From Limnobaculum parvum (GTDB lineage: Bacteria; Pseudomonadota; Gammaproteobacteria; Enterobacterales; Enterobacteriaceae), in contig NZ_CP029185.2 of assembly GCF_003096015.2 (NCBI RefSeq), positions 3,072,001 to 3,136,000 of the forward strand: DNA of 64,000 bases, written 5' to 3'. The notes under the pieces are model-generated. The model did no database searches, was not told the origin of the DNA, and worked only from the letters and a program-made list of their open reading frames with translations. A program made the position numbers and the translations under genes. Of this stretch, positions 41,102 to 51,144 are shown one piece after another; position 1 is the first letter of the stretch, and every line of letters starts with the position of its first letter.

Positions 41102-43491
41102 GCTTTTTTCACCTCAACCAGTAGTGTCTGATGAGAGTTTCCCTTCGCCAACGCGGTCATACGGGTTGAAGTCAATACGTTAGCGCACCCTCCCCGATCC
41201 ACGCCATCTTTATCAGGATTCCACCAAGCCCCAGAACGCATAGCAACAACGCCCGGCATAATGCGCGATGTAATCTCAACAGGAACCCGACTCACCCCCC
41301 TATCGTTATAGATTTGTACTTCATCGCCCTGAACAATTTGCCTGTTTTTCGCATCTTGTGGATTTATCCAGAGCGTTTGCGGCTCCACTTCCTGCAACCA
41401 CGGATTGGCATACTGAGTCGAATTGGCGCGGTGTTTACCTTTCCAGGTAATCAACTGCAAAGGGTACTTTTCAATCAGTTTATCTTCTGGACCTTCAGTA
41501 GCAGGAACATAGTGAGATAACGCCGGAATTTCCGGATTCTGCATGTCATACAATCGTTTAGAGAAAATCTCTATTTTGCCTGATGGCGTTGTAAACGGGT
41601 TATTTTGTGGATCAGTGATATTTTTTTCAAAGGCAACATGAGGCGCACTTTTAAACAAATGTTGACGTTGTACCTGCAACTGCTCAAAAGTTGGCAGATT
41701 TTCTTCCGGCCTAGTTACACGTGTTTGCTCAACAATATATTCAACCCACTGCTTCTCATCACGCCCTTCGCTGAATGCCGCCTCAACACCCATTTTAGCG
41801 GCTACTTCACGCAACCACTCATAATCTGAGCGACGTTCAAAATCAGGTTCAATCACTTTTTCGGACAGCATAAAATAGCTGCCGGTTCCCCAGGTTTCCC
41901 CGATGTTCCAGCGTTCCATAAAGCTGGTTTCCGGCAAAAGTAAATCGGCGTATTTAGCACTTGGCGTAAGAAACAGGTCGCTAGCGACAATGAATTCGAC
42001 CTTAGATTCATCTTCCAATAATTTGATGGTTTTATTGATATCTGGATTCTGGTTAGCCAAGTAATTACCTGCTAACGAAAATATCATTTTAATATTGGTA
42101 TCCAGTTTATCCGCATTTTTTAAACCATCTTCCGGTCTGACTTTTGAGGCATCTTCCACTGCCTGCATCCAGTTCATAATCGAGATAGTGGCCTTTACCG
42201 GATTTTGCGGCTGAACAATACCCGTCATAAATTTGCGGCTGGCAATACCGCCATAGCCTCCTGCCCAGCCCCCTTTAACCCCAACATTACCCGTAATGGT
42301 CGCCAGCAAGGTTGAGGCTCTGGCCGTGCGTTCACCACAGATGTGTCGTTGTGGCCCCCATCCCTGTATTAATGCAGCAGGTTTGGTCGTAGCGTAGTCT
42401 CGAGCCAGTTGACGTATAGTTTGAGCCGGAACTTTGGTGATTTTTTCTGCCCACTCGGGCGTTTTTACCACGCCGTCTTTTACGCCCGTCAGGTAAGCAA
42501 CCAGCGATTCATTCGCTGGAACCCCTTCAGGCATATTCTGTTCATCAAAGCCTAAAGTATGGCGTTCAATAAACGCTTTATCGTGTAAATTCTCTGTCAC
42601 GATGACATACATCATCGCATCCATCATCGCGTTATCAGTGGTTGGCAGTAGAGGGATCCATTGATCGGCATAGCTGGTGGCCGTATCAGAATAACGGGGA
42701 TCAACCACGATAAAACGTGTCCCGTTTTCCTTCATCTTTTTATAGAAATAGTTAGTATGACCAAAAATCGTTTCTGTCGGATTGTGCCCCCACAAAATAA
42801 CCAATTTGGTTTCTGACAGTGTATCCAGCGAACTGCCGGAAGCCGCCACGCCATAGGTATAAGGCGTGGCGGCCGCCGTATTGCCCATACTGACAGAATG
42901 ATAATAACCAAGATAGCCACCGGTGAGATTCAACAGCCGCTTTAGCATCTTATCGCCAGAGAAAGAACCGCCAGAAACGCCAGTTGCTACATGAGCAAAA
43001 CGCGCAGCCGGCCCATATGTATCGCCAATACGTTTCATTTGCTCAGCAATCAGGGTGGTGGCCTCATCCCAGCTAATGCGCTTAAACTTGCCTTCGCCAC
43101 GTTTACCTACGCGCAGCATCGGGTATTTCAGGCGGTTAGGATGGTAAACGAACTGCCGATATGCCCGCCCGCGAACGCAGGCTCTCATTACCGGCATTTG
43201 CTCATCAAGTGCACTATCTGGACGCGTGCTTATGCGAGTAACAGTGCCTTGGCTAAGGTGTACCCGTACATCACACTTACCGCCACAATCAAAGGTACTG
43301 CAAGTCTGAACAATACGTTCTTCTCTACGCGCCACAGAAGGGGATACCAGCGCTTTCGATGTCGCATTCGCTATTTTAGAAGAGATGAAAGGTAACGCGA
43401 TCAACGCGCCCCCAGCTTGTAAAAGTCGTCGCCGATTTACGGTAAAGTCACCTTTCTCTGACTCTCTGGTTTCATTAGGCTTATATTTCAT
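41098..43491 (-). CDS. DMSO reductase-family molybdopterin oxidoreductase, operon 2
   Basis: A 797-residue intact catalytic subunit. It has a Tat signal (NRRRLLQAGGALIALPF), a [4Fe-4S] motif CSTFDCGGKCDVRVH, RACVRGRAYRQFVYHPNRL, VILWGHNPTETIFG, FVVASD-type LTPSAKYADLLLPETSF, and TTPSGKIEIFSKRLYD. In the region that is Y-S-[ST]-A-Q in DmsA, this protein reads VSMGNTAAATPYTYG, so the molybdenum-proximal surroundings differ. It is probably a terminal reductase for an S- or N-oxide or another oxyanion; the substrate is not predictable. It is transcribed first in a dmsABC-like operon behind an FNR promoter. Confidence 0.88.
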   Translation of the reverse strand: MKYKPNETRESEKGDFTVNRRRLLQAGGALIALPFISSKIANATSKALVSPSVARREERIVQTCSTFDCGGKCDVRVHLSQGTVTRISTRPDSALDEQMPVMRACVRGRAYRQFVYHPNRLKYPMLRVGKRGEGKFKRISWDEATTLIAEQMKRIGDTYGPAARFAHVATGVSGGSFSGDKMLKRLLNLTGGYLGYYHSVSMGNTAAATPYTYGVAASGSSLDTLSETKLVILWGHNPTETIFGHTNYFYKKMKENGTRFIVVDPRYSDTATSYADQWIPLLPTTDNAMMDAMMYVIVTENLHDKAFIERHTLGFDEQNMPEGVPANESLVAYLTGVKDGVVKTPEWAEKITKVPAQTIRQLARDYATTKPAALIQGWGPQRHICGERTARASTLLATITGNVGVKGGWAGGYGGIASRKFMTGIVQPQNPVKATISIMNWMQAVEDASKVRPEDGLKNADKLDTNIKMIFSLAGNYLANQNPDINKTIKLLEDESKVEFIVASDLFLTPSAKYADLLLPETSFMERWNIGETWGTGSYFMLSEKVIEPDFERRSDYEWLREVAAKMGVEAAFSEGRDEKQWVEYIVEQTRVTRPEENLPTFEQLQVQRQHLFKSAPHVAFEKNITDPQNNPFTTPSGKIEIFSKRLYDMQNPEIPALSHYVPATEGPEDKLIEKYPLQLITWKGKHRANSTQYANPWLQEVEPQTLWINPQDAKNRQIVQGDEVQIYNDRGVSRVPVEITSRIMPGVVAMRSGAWWNPDKDGVDRGGCANVLTSTRMTALAKGNSHQTLLVEVKKA

Positions 43492-43520
43492 TGATTAAAT
43501 CGCTCACATAAATAAAAGCG

Positions 43521-43562
43521 ATTATAAAAATACTAATAAAGAGTTATATTGATAATTATCAA
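43521..43562 (-). promoter_or_regulatory. FNR-type promoter of dms operon 2
   Basis: TTGAT-AATT-ATCAA (43549–43562) is a perfect FNR consensus. A perfect TATAAT -10 lies on the minus strand at 43526–43521. The spacing puts FNR at about -41.5 and transcription start near 43514, 23 nt before the start codon. Confidence 0.82.
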
Positions 43563-43979
43563 GTGAGGAATATCCATATAACTATATTTTTAAGAAAAAC
43601 AAAATGATATCTAGAATAATTATTCTTAACACCCCATTAAAACCTCAATCACCGAAGCTAAAATAACCGATTGGTTTAATGATGAAAAATAAAAAACTGA
43701 AATAAAAAAATATAAGTATATTGAGAAATTAGAACGTACCAATTATTAGATAGATATTATTCAATATAAACCGAATACATTGATATTTACCCTACCAAAA
43801 TACAACACATCAGCACAAAATTATCCTTTACGCTAATATCAAATCATCGGTGTTTATTAAAATAATCGGCAATGGCTCCACGGGTGAATACCCTTCTTTG
43901 CTTCGGCAGGAAATCCCTGTTTATCAGGAGTATGATTAGTGATACTTTCTATCCATGTCCATTCGCTGTGAGAATAACT

Positions 43980-44249
43980 ATGCCGCTACTTGAACATCTG
44001 ATTGAAGGTATCCAGCGAAAAAAAGAGGACATTTTGTTGCAATACGGCAAGGTTCCAAACGATAAGATGCTAATTGTGATACGTAAAGACGATATGCACG
44101 AACTGTTTAAAATGCGCTACAGCAATAAAAACTCGCCCTATCTCAGCGTTACCTCTGGCTACATGCTTAAACTGATGGATATCAAAATCGTTACCGCTCC
44201 CGAAGAGGTGCTGAAGGGAAAGCTCTTTCTTCTCACGCTGATTGTTTAA
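43980..44249 (+). CDS. Hypothetical small protein
   Basis: An 89-residue frame starting MPLLEHLIEGIQRKKEDILL at ATG 43980 (longer in-frame starts to 43872 look less protein-like). It contains MLIVIRKDDMHELFKMRYSN and a hydrophobic C-terminus. I do not recognise the family. It stands alone in a ~1-kb gap (43563–44516) between the dms operon and the DUF3999 gene; the rest of the gap is AT-rich. Confidence 0.5.
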   Translation: MPLLEHLIEGIQRKKEDILLQYGKVPNDKMLIVIRKDDMHELFKMRYSNKNSPYLSVTSGYMLKLMDIKIVTAPEEVLKGKLFLLTLIV

Positions 44250-44467
44250 AATACATCCACTTTTGCCAGAACGTTTTCATCTGATTTGGGGTCATCTATA
44301 TAGCTGGGAAATTCTGGTGACAGAAAAATCGCAGAGCAAATAAAACCTAATGGCTATGCGGGCAAAACGAATAAATCAGCATCAAGGGATATTCCAGCCG
44401 TAGTAACAATATGCGTGCATCAACATGATATTCGGCAGAAAATCCATTAGTACTTAGCTTTGGAGTA

Positions 44468-44486
44468 CGTCGGGCCACGCCCGACG
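44468..44486. terminator. GC-rich hairpin downstream of the DUF3999 gene
   Basis: CGTCGGGC (44468–44475) pairs with GCCCGACG (44479–44486) with a three-base loop. It lies between convergent genes and could be a terminator or a REP-like repeat. Confidence 0.5.
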
Positions 44487-44516
44487 ATTAGCTATTTTAA
44501 TCAAAAAGTGTGTTAT

Positions 44517-45965
44517 TTATTTGCCTTTAGGTACCATTAATTCCCGAGCCAACCTCAGCACAACCAGTGCTAATCCGGCGACCCCCGCTATCAATAGTCC
44601 CCACAATAACCAAGTCTGCCACTGCTGTGCGCGTTCTACCTGAGAGGTTGCCGTGAGGCGTTCTTCTCCGCCCAGCACCATGATATTTCGGGGATCAGCC
44701 GGTGGCAGCCCCTGTAATCCATTTGGAGGCATCTCAGAGGCGGGGATGAATTGATTTACACCAATGGTCGCTGCCGGTGCCTGATTCGCCCCCCATGCCA
44801 GCAGATACGGCGGATTACCCTGCCCGTTAAACAGCACATCCACCTGCTCTCGCTGGGCAACCACTTTAGGTACCGTATCTCCCCAATTGCCGTTTACCGC
44901 TTTAACGCGAATTCCCTGAACTAACAGACTGTTCATCACCAAAGGCTCTGAAGTGCGAAATCCGGTATCGCCATGAATTTGATAGACCACCGTTGTGGTT
45001 AATGGATGCCATTTATCCTGCTCGCTACTGCGGTATTCAACATTCACTGGCAACACGGTATTACTCTGTTCAGGCACGATAGAAAGGGATGACAGAGGCT
45101 GGGGGCGTTGTAGCTGATATATCGCTTCCGTTTTCGATACCATTTCAGGCTTAAACGTCAGCTCGATAGTTTCAACCGCCGTACGTCGGGTTATAACCAC
45201 TCCCTGTGCCTTGGAAATAGCTGGAATCGCTATCTTCTCATCACTATTAACCACCAATAGCCAATAGCGAGTGCGCCGACTACTGTAATTATCATCAATA
45301 TCAATGTTATTCAGCAGCAGGCGGTCGGTACCTGAGGTTAAATCCATTAGCGGTGCATTATCCGCCTGTTTACGCCAGTCCTTCAGATCGCTGCTGCTAT
45401 ACAGTGTGACTTTCGCCTGCCAGTTCGTACTGTTTTGAGCCCAGTCCAGAATAATTTGGTTAAACCCAACATCTTCAGGCTTATCTTTATCCTGATTCAG
45501 CTCTAACAGGTAAGTCGCTTCCGGCTTGCGTTCACCATCCTGATAGAGTTTAACCTCAACACCGCTGGCCGATTTAAAAGTGAATGTTTCCCCGTCGTCC
45601 CGCTGATTTTCAGCAGGTTTATTTACCGACATCTGCATCGGGAAAATACGTAATGGGATGTTTCTTTGTTCGGTCGTGTCATTGTCTACTGGTGATAAAG
45701 CGAAAGTGACCGCCTGCCCCGAACTGTTAAACACCCGGACATCCCGCAAATCAGGATAGACCGTTTCAACATAGACCTCTTCCGGCAACGTTAAGCGATA
45801 AAAAGGGGATGGTGTTGAAACTTCCAGTTCTGCCCCCTTATAAAAATCCTTTGGCGTTAACTCAGCGTCATCAGCCTGAGCCAGCGGTAACACCGATAGG
45901 CACAAGCCACAGAGCGCTGCACGTAAAGTGAAGGGGGATTTTTTTATTTTTATTAACGACATCAT
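44517..45965 (-). CDS. DUF3999 family envelope protein
   Basis: A 482-residue protein with an N-terminal signal peptide (LCGLCLSVLPLAQA), a large β-rich periplasmic region (residues ~30–440) and one C-terminal transmembrane helix (WLLWGLLIAGVAGLALVVLRLA). Blocks such as PDLRDVRVFNSSGQAV, YWLLVV and FNGQGNPPYLLAWGANQAPA match DUF3999. It overlaps the upstream DUF2339 gene by 4 bp, so the two are coupled and probably act as a membrane complex. The function is unknown. Confidence 0.83.
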   Translation of the reverse strand: MMSLIKIKKSPFTLRAALCGLCLSVLPLAQADDAELTPKDFYKGAELEVSTPSPFYRLTLPEEVYVETVYPDLRDVRVFNSSGQAVTFALSPVDNDTTEQRNIPLRIFPMQMSVNKPAENQRDDGETFTFKSASGVEVKLYQDGERKPEATYLLELNQDKDKPEDVGFNQIILDWAQNSTNWQAKVTLYSSSDLKDWRKQADNAPLMDLTSGTDRLLLNNIDIDDNYSSRRTRYWLLVVNSDEKIAIPAISKAQGVVITRRTAVETIELTFKPEMVSKTEAIYQLQRPQPLSSLSIVPEQSNTVLPVNVEYRSSEQDKWHPLTTTVVYQIHGDTGFRTSEPLVMNSLLVQGIRVKAVNGNWGDTVPKVVAQREQVDVLFNGQGNPPYLLAWGANQAPAATIGVNQFIPASEMPPNGLQGLPPADPRNIMVLGGEERLTATSQVERAQQWQTWLLWGLLIAGVAGLALVVLRLARELMVPKGK

Positions 45966-48769
45966 GCCTTTGGCTCCTGCTTAAGGGGCTGACGGGGAGG
46001 TAACGGGGAAAAATATCCCACGACTAACAACAAGACTGCAACACCCAGGAATGCGATGGCACGGGCTAAACCACCGCCTTTAGCGCTATCCACCAGGAAT
46101 AATTTAAAGATCACCACGCTCAGCAAAGCGGCACCAATGAACCAGATAACCCGCCGCCCGGTACGCGCGGATAAAACCATACAAATCAGAGCAATAAGCG
46201 TCCAGACGATAGCGAAAGTGGTATGAATCAGACGTGAGGCCCACAGGGCATCAAACCACCAGACGATATCCGCATAGTAAGCCAGTGCCCGCAGCAGAAT
46301 GCCATTGAACCACCAGAACGCTAGCCCTCCGCCGACCAACGGAATGATGGAGTCCAACTGAATGGCATATGGTTTTAAAATAACGCTAATACGGCGGATC
46401 CAGACAATCAGCATTAAAATACCGAACATCGCCGCCTCTTCCAGTGGGTTAACCAATGGTATATAGCGCCAGTTCACCATCTGCCCATCCATCATATTAC
46501 CGGTGAGTAACATGGCACCTGCTGCGACCATCAGTGGAATGGTGCCCAGCCAATAGACATCGGCATGCGCCTTAATCGGCCAGTACTGACGACGATCGGC
46601 GAACCACAGCAGCAGAATAACCAGTGATAAACTGCACATTTGCAGATAGAAGCGCCATTCGTTCATTCCCCATGTCATCTGGGCAGTACGCCAATAGACC
46701 TCACTTCCTGCCCAAGCTAATACCAGCCAGAAGATAACCAAATGAGCCAGTCTTTCGGCATTACCTTTCAACAGTTGAGGGGCATCGCGATGTAGCAGGA
46801 AGAGTGCCGTAGCAACGACCGCCAGCCAAATCAGGTTCCATAATCCTAACGAAGTTGGCAGCGGGTCATCGCTAAGTTGCAGGAACAGCGCCATCATCGC
46901 CGCTGGCCATAACAACCAAACGGCTTGTTTTAACTCAAGCCATGCTAAACGACGTCCCGCAATACGCCATACCCAGACCGAGAGGCTAAGCCCTAACAGG
47001 GCGAGCAACATTGGTGCCAGACTATAAGTTCGGGTATAAAATGCTAACGGCAGTTCTATCAGCCACCAGCACCAGAGCATAATTCCAACCGCCAACATCG
47101 CCATACTGATCGCCTTCCAGCCATCAGACTCTGGCTTGAAGTGACGCCATAAGGCACCACCGGTAATAAAGCACAGAAACAGTACAGGTAAAACAAACAG
47201 TAAAGAGATATCCCAACGATAATCCTGATAGGCCACCAACTGAGCACCCAGTGCCAGTATCAGCAAAGCGCTGCCGCTCCAGCTCAAACGACGCTGATGT
47301 TGCAGCAGGCCAAACCACAGAATACCTAGACCTTCCAGCGCCCACGCCAACGAAGTCCATTGAGCAGAAAGCGCCAGCGGAATAGCTAGGGTAACAAAGC
47401 TTCCCCCCAATGCCAGATATCCCAAGGCGATGCGTTTACCTTCCTGTGGGAAACGACGCAGCGAGCCCCACGTGATCACCAGATAAATCAGACCAAAGCC
47501 CAGTGCAGAGAACGCCGGACCAAATGGCCACTGTTTGGTCATCGCGTATTGCAGAGCAAAACCAATCAGCGGAGGGCCAAACAGTAAGGTTCCGTCTATC
47601 GCCATATGCTGCTGAAGTCGGTTTTTTACCGCAAACAGCTCGGCCAGCAGGCTAAACAGAATCAGATTAGCAATTAGAAATAGCTGGCAGGAGAGGTAAT
47701 CTTCTGGCTGATAATGTTCCACACCCCACATGATGGCCACGCCAAAGGTGAAGACAAAACCCAGTAAATTAAGCACCCGCCACGACTGCCAAATGCTGAT
47801 AAACAAAATGCCGCTGGAAATGAGTAAATAATAAGAGAACAACCCAATATGGTTAGCGCTACCGGTAGAAAGCAGAATGGGTGACAGATAACCACCGATA
47901 CTGGCGAGCATGGCAAGGCTCAATGCCCGTTGCAATACAGCCAGCGCCACACTGGCGGCACAAATCACCAGCATCAATACAAAGGCAAAAGTGTGTGGTA
48001 ACAGTTGGTAAAGCCGGAAAGCAGCAAATACCGTAAGATACAACGCCCCCACCGCACCGCCCTGCAATATCAAAGCATATAAAGGTTGCTTATGGCGTAA
48101 GCGCCATCCTAACGCTAACAACACCACACTGATCAGCGCAGAGCTGGCAAGTCGTAGTTCAATCGGGAACATATCCCGCTCAATGGTATATTTCAACAGG
48201 TAGGCAATGCCAAAAAACAGCAGCAGAATACCCAATTTTGCTACCGGGTTGCCTTTTACCAGCCAAGAAATGATGCCAGAAAAAATATCGGAACCTTCAC
48301 TTTGGGCTGGTGATACTGGCGGAGTTTGGTGTAGAACCGGTTTTGGTGTAGTGACGGGTTTCACCGCCGTAACATTCACAGATGATGTCTGAGTCGTGGC
48401 CTGTTTCGCAGCGGAAGCAGAAATCACCGCAACGGGTTCAGATGGTTTTGCCGGAGGATTGACTGGCTCAAAATCGCTTTTTGCTGCCATTGCCGGTGAC
48501 GCAGCCATTTTATCGGTTAATGGTGGAGTAACCTGCTCTGATAATTGTTGTGATACGGCAGGTTGAACCCTCGCCTCCTGAACATCAGACGGCCTGACTG
48601 GAATATATTCCAAGTGGTTAAGTTGTTTCTGTAACGACTCAACCTGCTTTTTTAGCTGATTTACTTCATCTCTGGCATGGCGGCTGCGGCTCATCGCCAC
48701 CAGCGCCATTATTGGCGCTGCCAATACAGCGATAAGAATGATAACACCAAGAAATATCAACTCATCCAT
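45962..48769 (-). CDS. DUF2339 family large polytopic membrane protein
   Basis: A ~935-residue protein. It has one N-terminal helix (MDELIFLGVIILIAVLAAP) and a short coiled coil (DEVNQLKKQVESLQKQLNHLE). A Pro/Ala/Val-rich linker (~45–150) follows, then WLVKGNPVAKLGILLLFFGIAYLLKY and more than 20 predicted membrane segments, the DUF2339 arrangement. ATG 48769 is preferred; a GTG at 48808 lacks a clear ribosome site. It is paired with DUF3999 downstream. The function is unknown. Confidence 0.83.
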   Translation of the reverse strand: MDELIFLGVIILIAVLAAPIMALVAMSRSRHARDEVNQLKKQVESLQKQLNHLEYIPVRPSDVQEARVQPAVSQQLSEQVTPPLTDKMAASPAMAAKSDFEPVNPPAKPSEPVAVISASAAKQATTQTSSVNVTAVKPVTTPKPVLHQTPPVSPAQSEGSDIFSGIISWLVKGNPVAKLGILLLFFGIAYLLKYTIERDMFPIELRLASSALISVVLLALGWRLRHKQPLYALILQGGAVGALYLTVFAAFRLYQLLPHTFAFVLMLVICAASVALAVLQRALSLAMLASIGGYLSPILLSTGSANHIGLFSYYLLISSGILFISIWQSWRVLNLLGFVFTFGVAIMWGVEHYQPEDYLSCQLFLIANLILFSLLAELFAVKNRLQQHMAIDGTLLFGPPLIGFALQYAMTKQWPFGPAFSALGFGLIYLVITWGSLRRFPQEGKRIALGYLALGGSFVTLAIPLALSAQWTSLAWALEGLGILWFGLLQHQRRLSWSGSALLILALGAQLVAYQDYRWDISLLFVLPVLFLCFITGGALWRHFKPESDGWKAISMAMLAVGIMLWCWWLIELPLAFYTRTYSLAPMLLALLGLSLSVWVWRIAGRRLAWLELKQAVWLLWPAAMMALFLQLSDDPLPTSLGLWNLIWLAVVATALFLLHRDAPQLLKGNAERLAHLVIFWLVLAWAGSEVYWRTAQMTWGMNEWRFYLQMCSLSLVILLLWFADRRQYWPIKAHADVYWLGTIPLMVAAGAMLLTGNMMDGQMVNWRYIPLVNPLEEAAMFGILMLIVWIRRISVILKPYAIQLDSIIPLVGGGLAFWWFNGILLRALAYYADIVWWFDALWASRLIHTTFAIVWTLIALICMVLSARTGRRVIWFIGAALLSVVIFKLFLVDSAKGGGLARAIAFLGVAVLLLVVGYFSPLPPRQPLKQEPKA

Positions 48770-48895
48770 TATCGATTCATCCTGAATAAAGGGAGAAGCC
48801 AGTTTCACAGGAATACGCTTTATCGTCTACTGTAGAACAACAAATTATTACCTTACATCACCGTTTCTCTTCTGCTATAGCGCTAAATGACGCCA

Positions 48896-49708
48896 TTACT
48901 CATCGACAGAATGGTTAAAACCACCTTCTGGCACCCCTTTTCGCCAGTAATTCACCAGATAGTACTCATCACGTTGTAGCTTCATTTTATCTTTAATCGC
49001 ACGGCGTAGCCCTTTCGCCAAATCACACTCCATTCCTCCCCAGATCAGCGGAGAAAAACCGTCAGGAATTTGAACCGAAGCAACCGCATCAATCAGCTTA
49101 CTCTCCTGATCTGGATGCCGAACTAACCAAATGATTTCCATTCCTGCTGGCCCACGTAATGGGAGCAAATCAGCTTTTGAAGGTACTTCAATAATGGCTT
49201 TTCCTTTAGCATTCGCAGGTAAAACCTGTTCTAGGGTGTAGCCAATCGCAGGCAATGCCGATATATCACCCGCCAGTACCAGCCATTGATCGCGGTAAGA
49301 CAAACGTGCACCGGGTCCCCAGATGCCTATTTTATCACCGGCTTTAGCCTGTTTAGCCCATTCGGAAGCAACACCACCATCATGACAGACCAGATCAATG
49401 GTCAATTGATGTAATTGAGCATCATAATCACGCAGACTATAGGTTCTTACCGTTGGACGTTCGCCCTGTTCTGGCCATACTAAACGCCCTTTTAAGGCAT
49501 CATATTCAGGCCAAAGCAGACAAGCTGCATTGGCTGGTGGAATAAAGAGTTTCAGATGAGGGCCAATCAGGCTAGCATCCATATCTAAGTCGACCAACTC
49601 CTCGCCACCCAGAATCACCCGACGGATATTTTCCGTCAGCCGATAGGACTCAATAACATGCAGTTCCCGCTGACCTTCAGCGCGTTTAGGTGGACAAGAG
49701 GAGGACAT
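48896..49708 (-). CDS. Siderophore-interacting protein / ferric-siderophore reductase (YqjH/ViuB family)
   Basis: A cytoplasmic flavin reductase that frees iron from siderophores, 270 aa from ATG 49708. The FAD-binding domain (residues ~15–125) has GPHLKLFIPP and RTYSLRDYD. The NAD(P)H domain has LVLAGDISALPAIGYTLE, and the C-terminal WGGMECD and YYLVNYWRKGVPEGG blocks are typical. ATG 49708 has AAGG upstream; ATG 49744 would add 12 residues. A candidate Fur site lies upstream. Confidence 0.9.
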   Translation of the reverse strand: MSSSCPPKRAEGQRELHVIESYRLTENIRRVILGGEELVDLDMDASLIGPHLKLFIPPANAACLLWPEYDALKGRLVWPEQGERPTVRTYSLRDYDAQLHQLTIDLVCHDGGVASEWAKQAKAGDKIGIWGPGARLSYRDQWLVLAGDISALPAIGYTLEQVLPANAKGKAIIEVPSKADLLPLRGPAGMEIIWLVRHPDQESKLIDAVASVQIPDGFSPLIWGGMECDLAKGLRRAIKDKMKLQRDEYYLVNYWRKGVPEGGFNHSVDE

Positions 49709-49761
49709 AGGACAGACCCTTAAGATTGGCAACGATCGTTTCAATTAACGCCACCAATAAT

Positions 49762-49782
49762 AAATGATTCCTATTATCATTT
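49762..49782. promoter_or_regulatory. Candidate Fur box
   Basis: The minus strand reads AAATGAT-AATAGGA-ATCATTT, a perfect 7-7-7 inverted repeat containing TGATAAT. It matches the 19-bp Fur consensus at about 12 positions and lies 54–74 bp before the siderophore-reductase start. Confidence 0.45.
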
Positions 49783-49866
49783 AAAGTATCAGAAAGAATC
49801 TTTAATTGACGATAGCCGTTCCATCGCCAGCGTTTTATAAGTACTCAAGGAGGAGCAAAGGGCTTT

Positions 49867-50735
49867 CTATTCTCTGCGCTTAGATAAACTCACCAACACC
49901 AGCGCCATCACCACACAAACAATACCGGCAGCTTCAGGGCCGTTAGGACGTTCACCCAATAACCACCATGACAAAAGCGCACTACAAACGGGAACAGCCA
50001 AGGTACCTAACCCAGCAATAGAGGCAGGTAAATGTTTCAGAATAAACATCCAAAGCACCCAAGCAACCGCCGTTCCCAGCACCGCGTTATACAGTAATCC
50101 ACCCCAAAGATAAGGATGCCAGATAATCGGTTTTGAAGGGATAATCAGGGCGATAACCGTTAACGCAATAGCCCCCATCGCCATCTGCCAAGTGGTTAAC
50201 GATAGCAGGTCCGTAGGTGTACGAAGATACAAGCGTTTAGCAATAATCACACTCGCGCCCCAGCAGAAACCAGAGAATATCGCTAATATGGAGGCCAGCA
50301 TCGACCCATTATTATTCCACGGCTGCAAAATCAGAATCATGCCGCAAACGGCGATTGCCGTAGCCAAATACTGCAATTTAACCAACCGCTCATTTAAGAA
50401 CAGCCCCGCCAGTAAAATAACCCAAAACGGCATGGTATACGCCAGAATAGCCACCTTACCAGCTCCGCCAGTGATCAGCGCCCATTGGGAAAAGCCAACC
50501 ATTCCGACCGTCTGTAACACACCAATAATAAATGTAGTGCCCAAGGGAGGGGCTTCATTCCTCGATTACGTAGTTTAAGCACCAGTAATAACAGAACCGC
50601 TCCTAGTGCACAGCGCATAGCGGCGAAATCAAACGGGCCGATATAAACCAGCACGGTTTTCATCACGATCCAACTGTAACTCCAGATACAAGTGAGGAAA
50701 ACTAAAGCAATAACGGCAGAAAGATTGAGTTTCAA
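49867..50735 (-). pseudogene. EamA/DMT-family transporter, split by a frameshift
   Basis: A ten-helix drug/metabolite transporter. The first frame (50735–50475) covers the first two helices, ending KLRNRGMKPLPWALH and a spurious tail. The second frame (from ~50544 to 49867) begins GTTFIIGVLQTVGMVGFSQWAL and continues through both EamA repeats to ALVLVSLSKRRE. One C missing from the C-rich stretch on the minus strand (plus 50545–50552) explains the break; with it restored the product is ~289 aa, the normal length. It is a homopolymer error or a recent mutation. Confidence 0.8.
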
Positions 50736-51144
50736 GATGGTTACACCATAGGGATAGATCGCAACACCGGTTCAATATGTAGACGATAAGTCAGCAATGA
50801 ACGATTAAGCAATCATACGATCGAGGTAAATGTATTATCGGCTAAAGCCGGGGGAAGGCAAGTAAAGAAACAGATCCAAAAATTTACCGTCAGAATCCTG
50901 CAAGTTCAGCGATTAAACACACTAAAAGCAGCATGACTAACACTATGTAGATGCTGTCAGACCCTTTATGCTGTGGCGATAAAGTCCCATTTATGTCTAT
51001 AAGCTAATTTTGAGTCGACCGTTCTAAACAGCTCTGATAAATTTTTTGCTTCTCAGGGCTCAGATTAATCTGTTATAACTATCAATCTGGATACAGAAGC
51101 AGACATATTTTGTTCTGGATATCTTTCACCCAATGGAGCTAATA

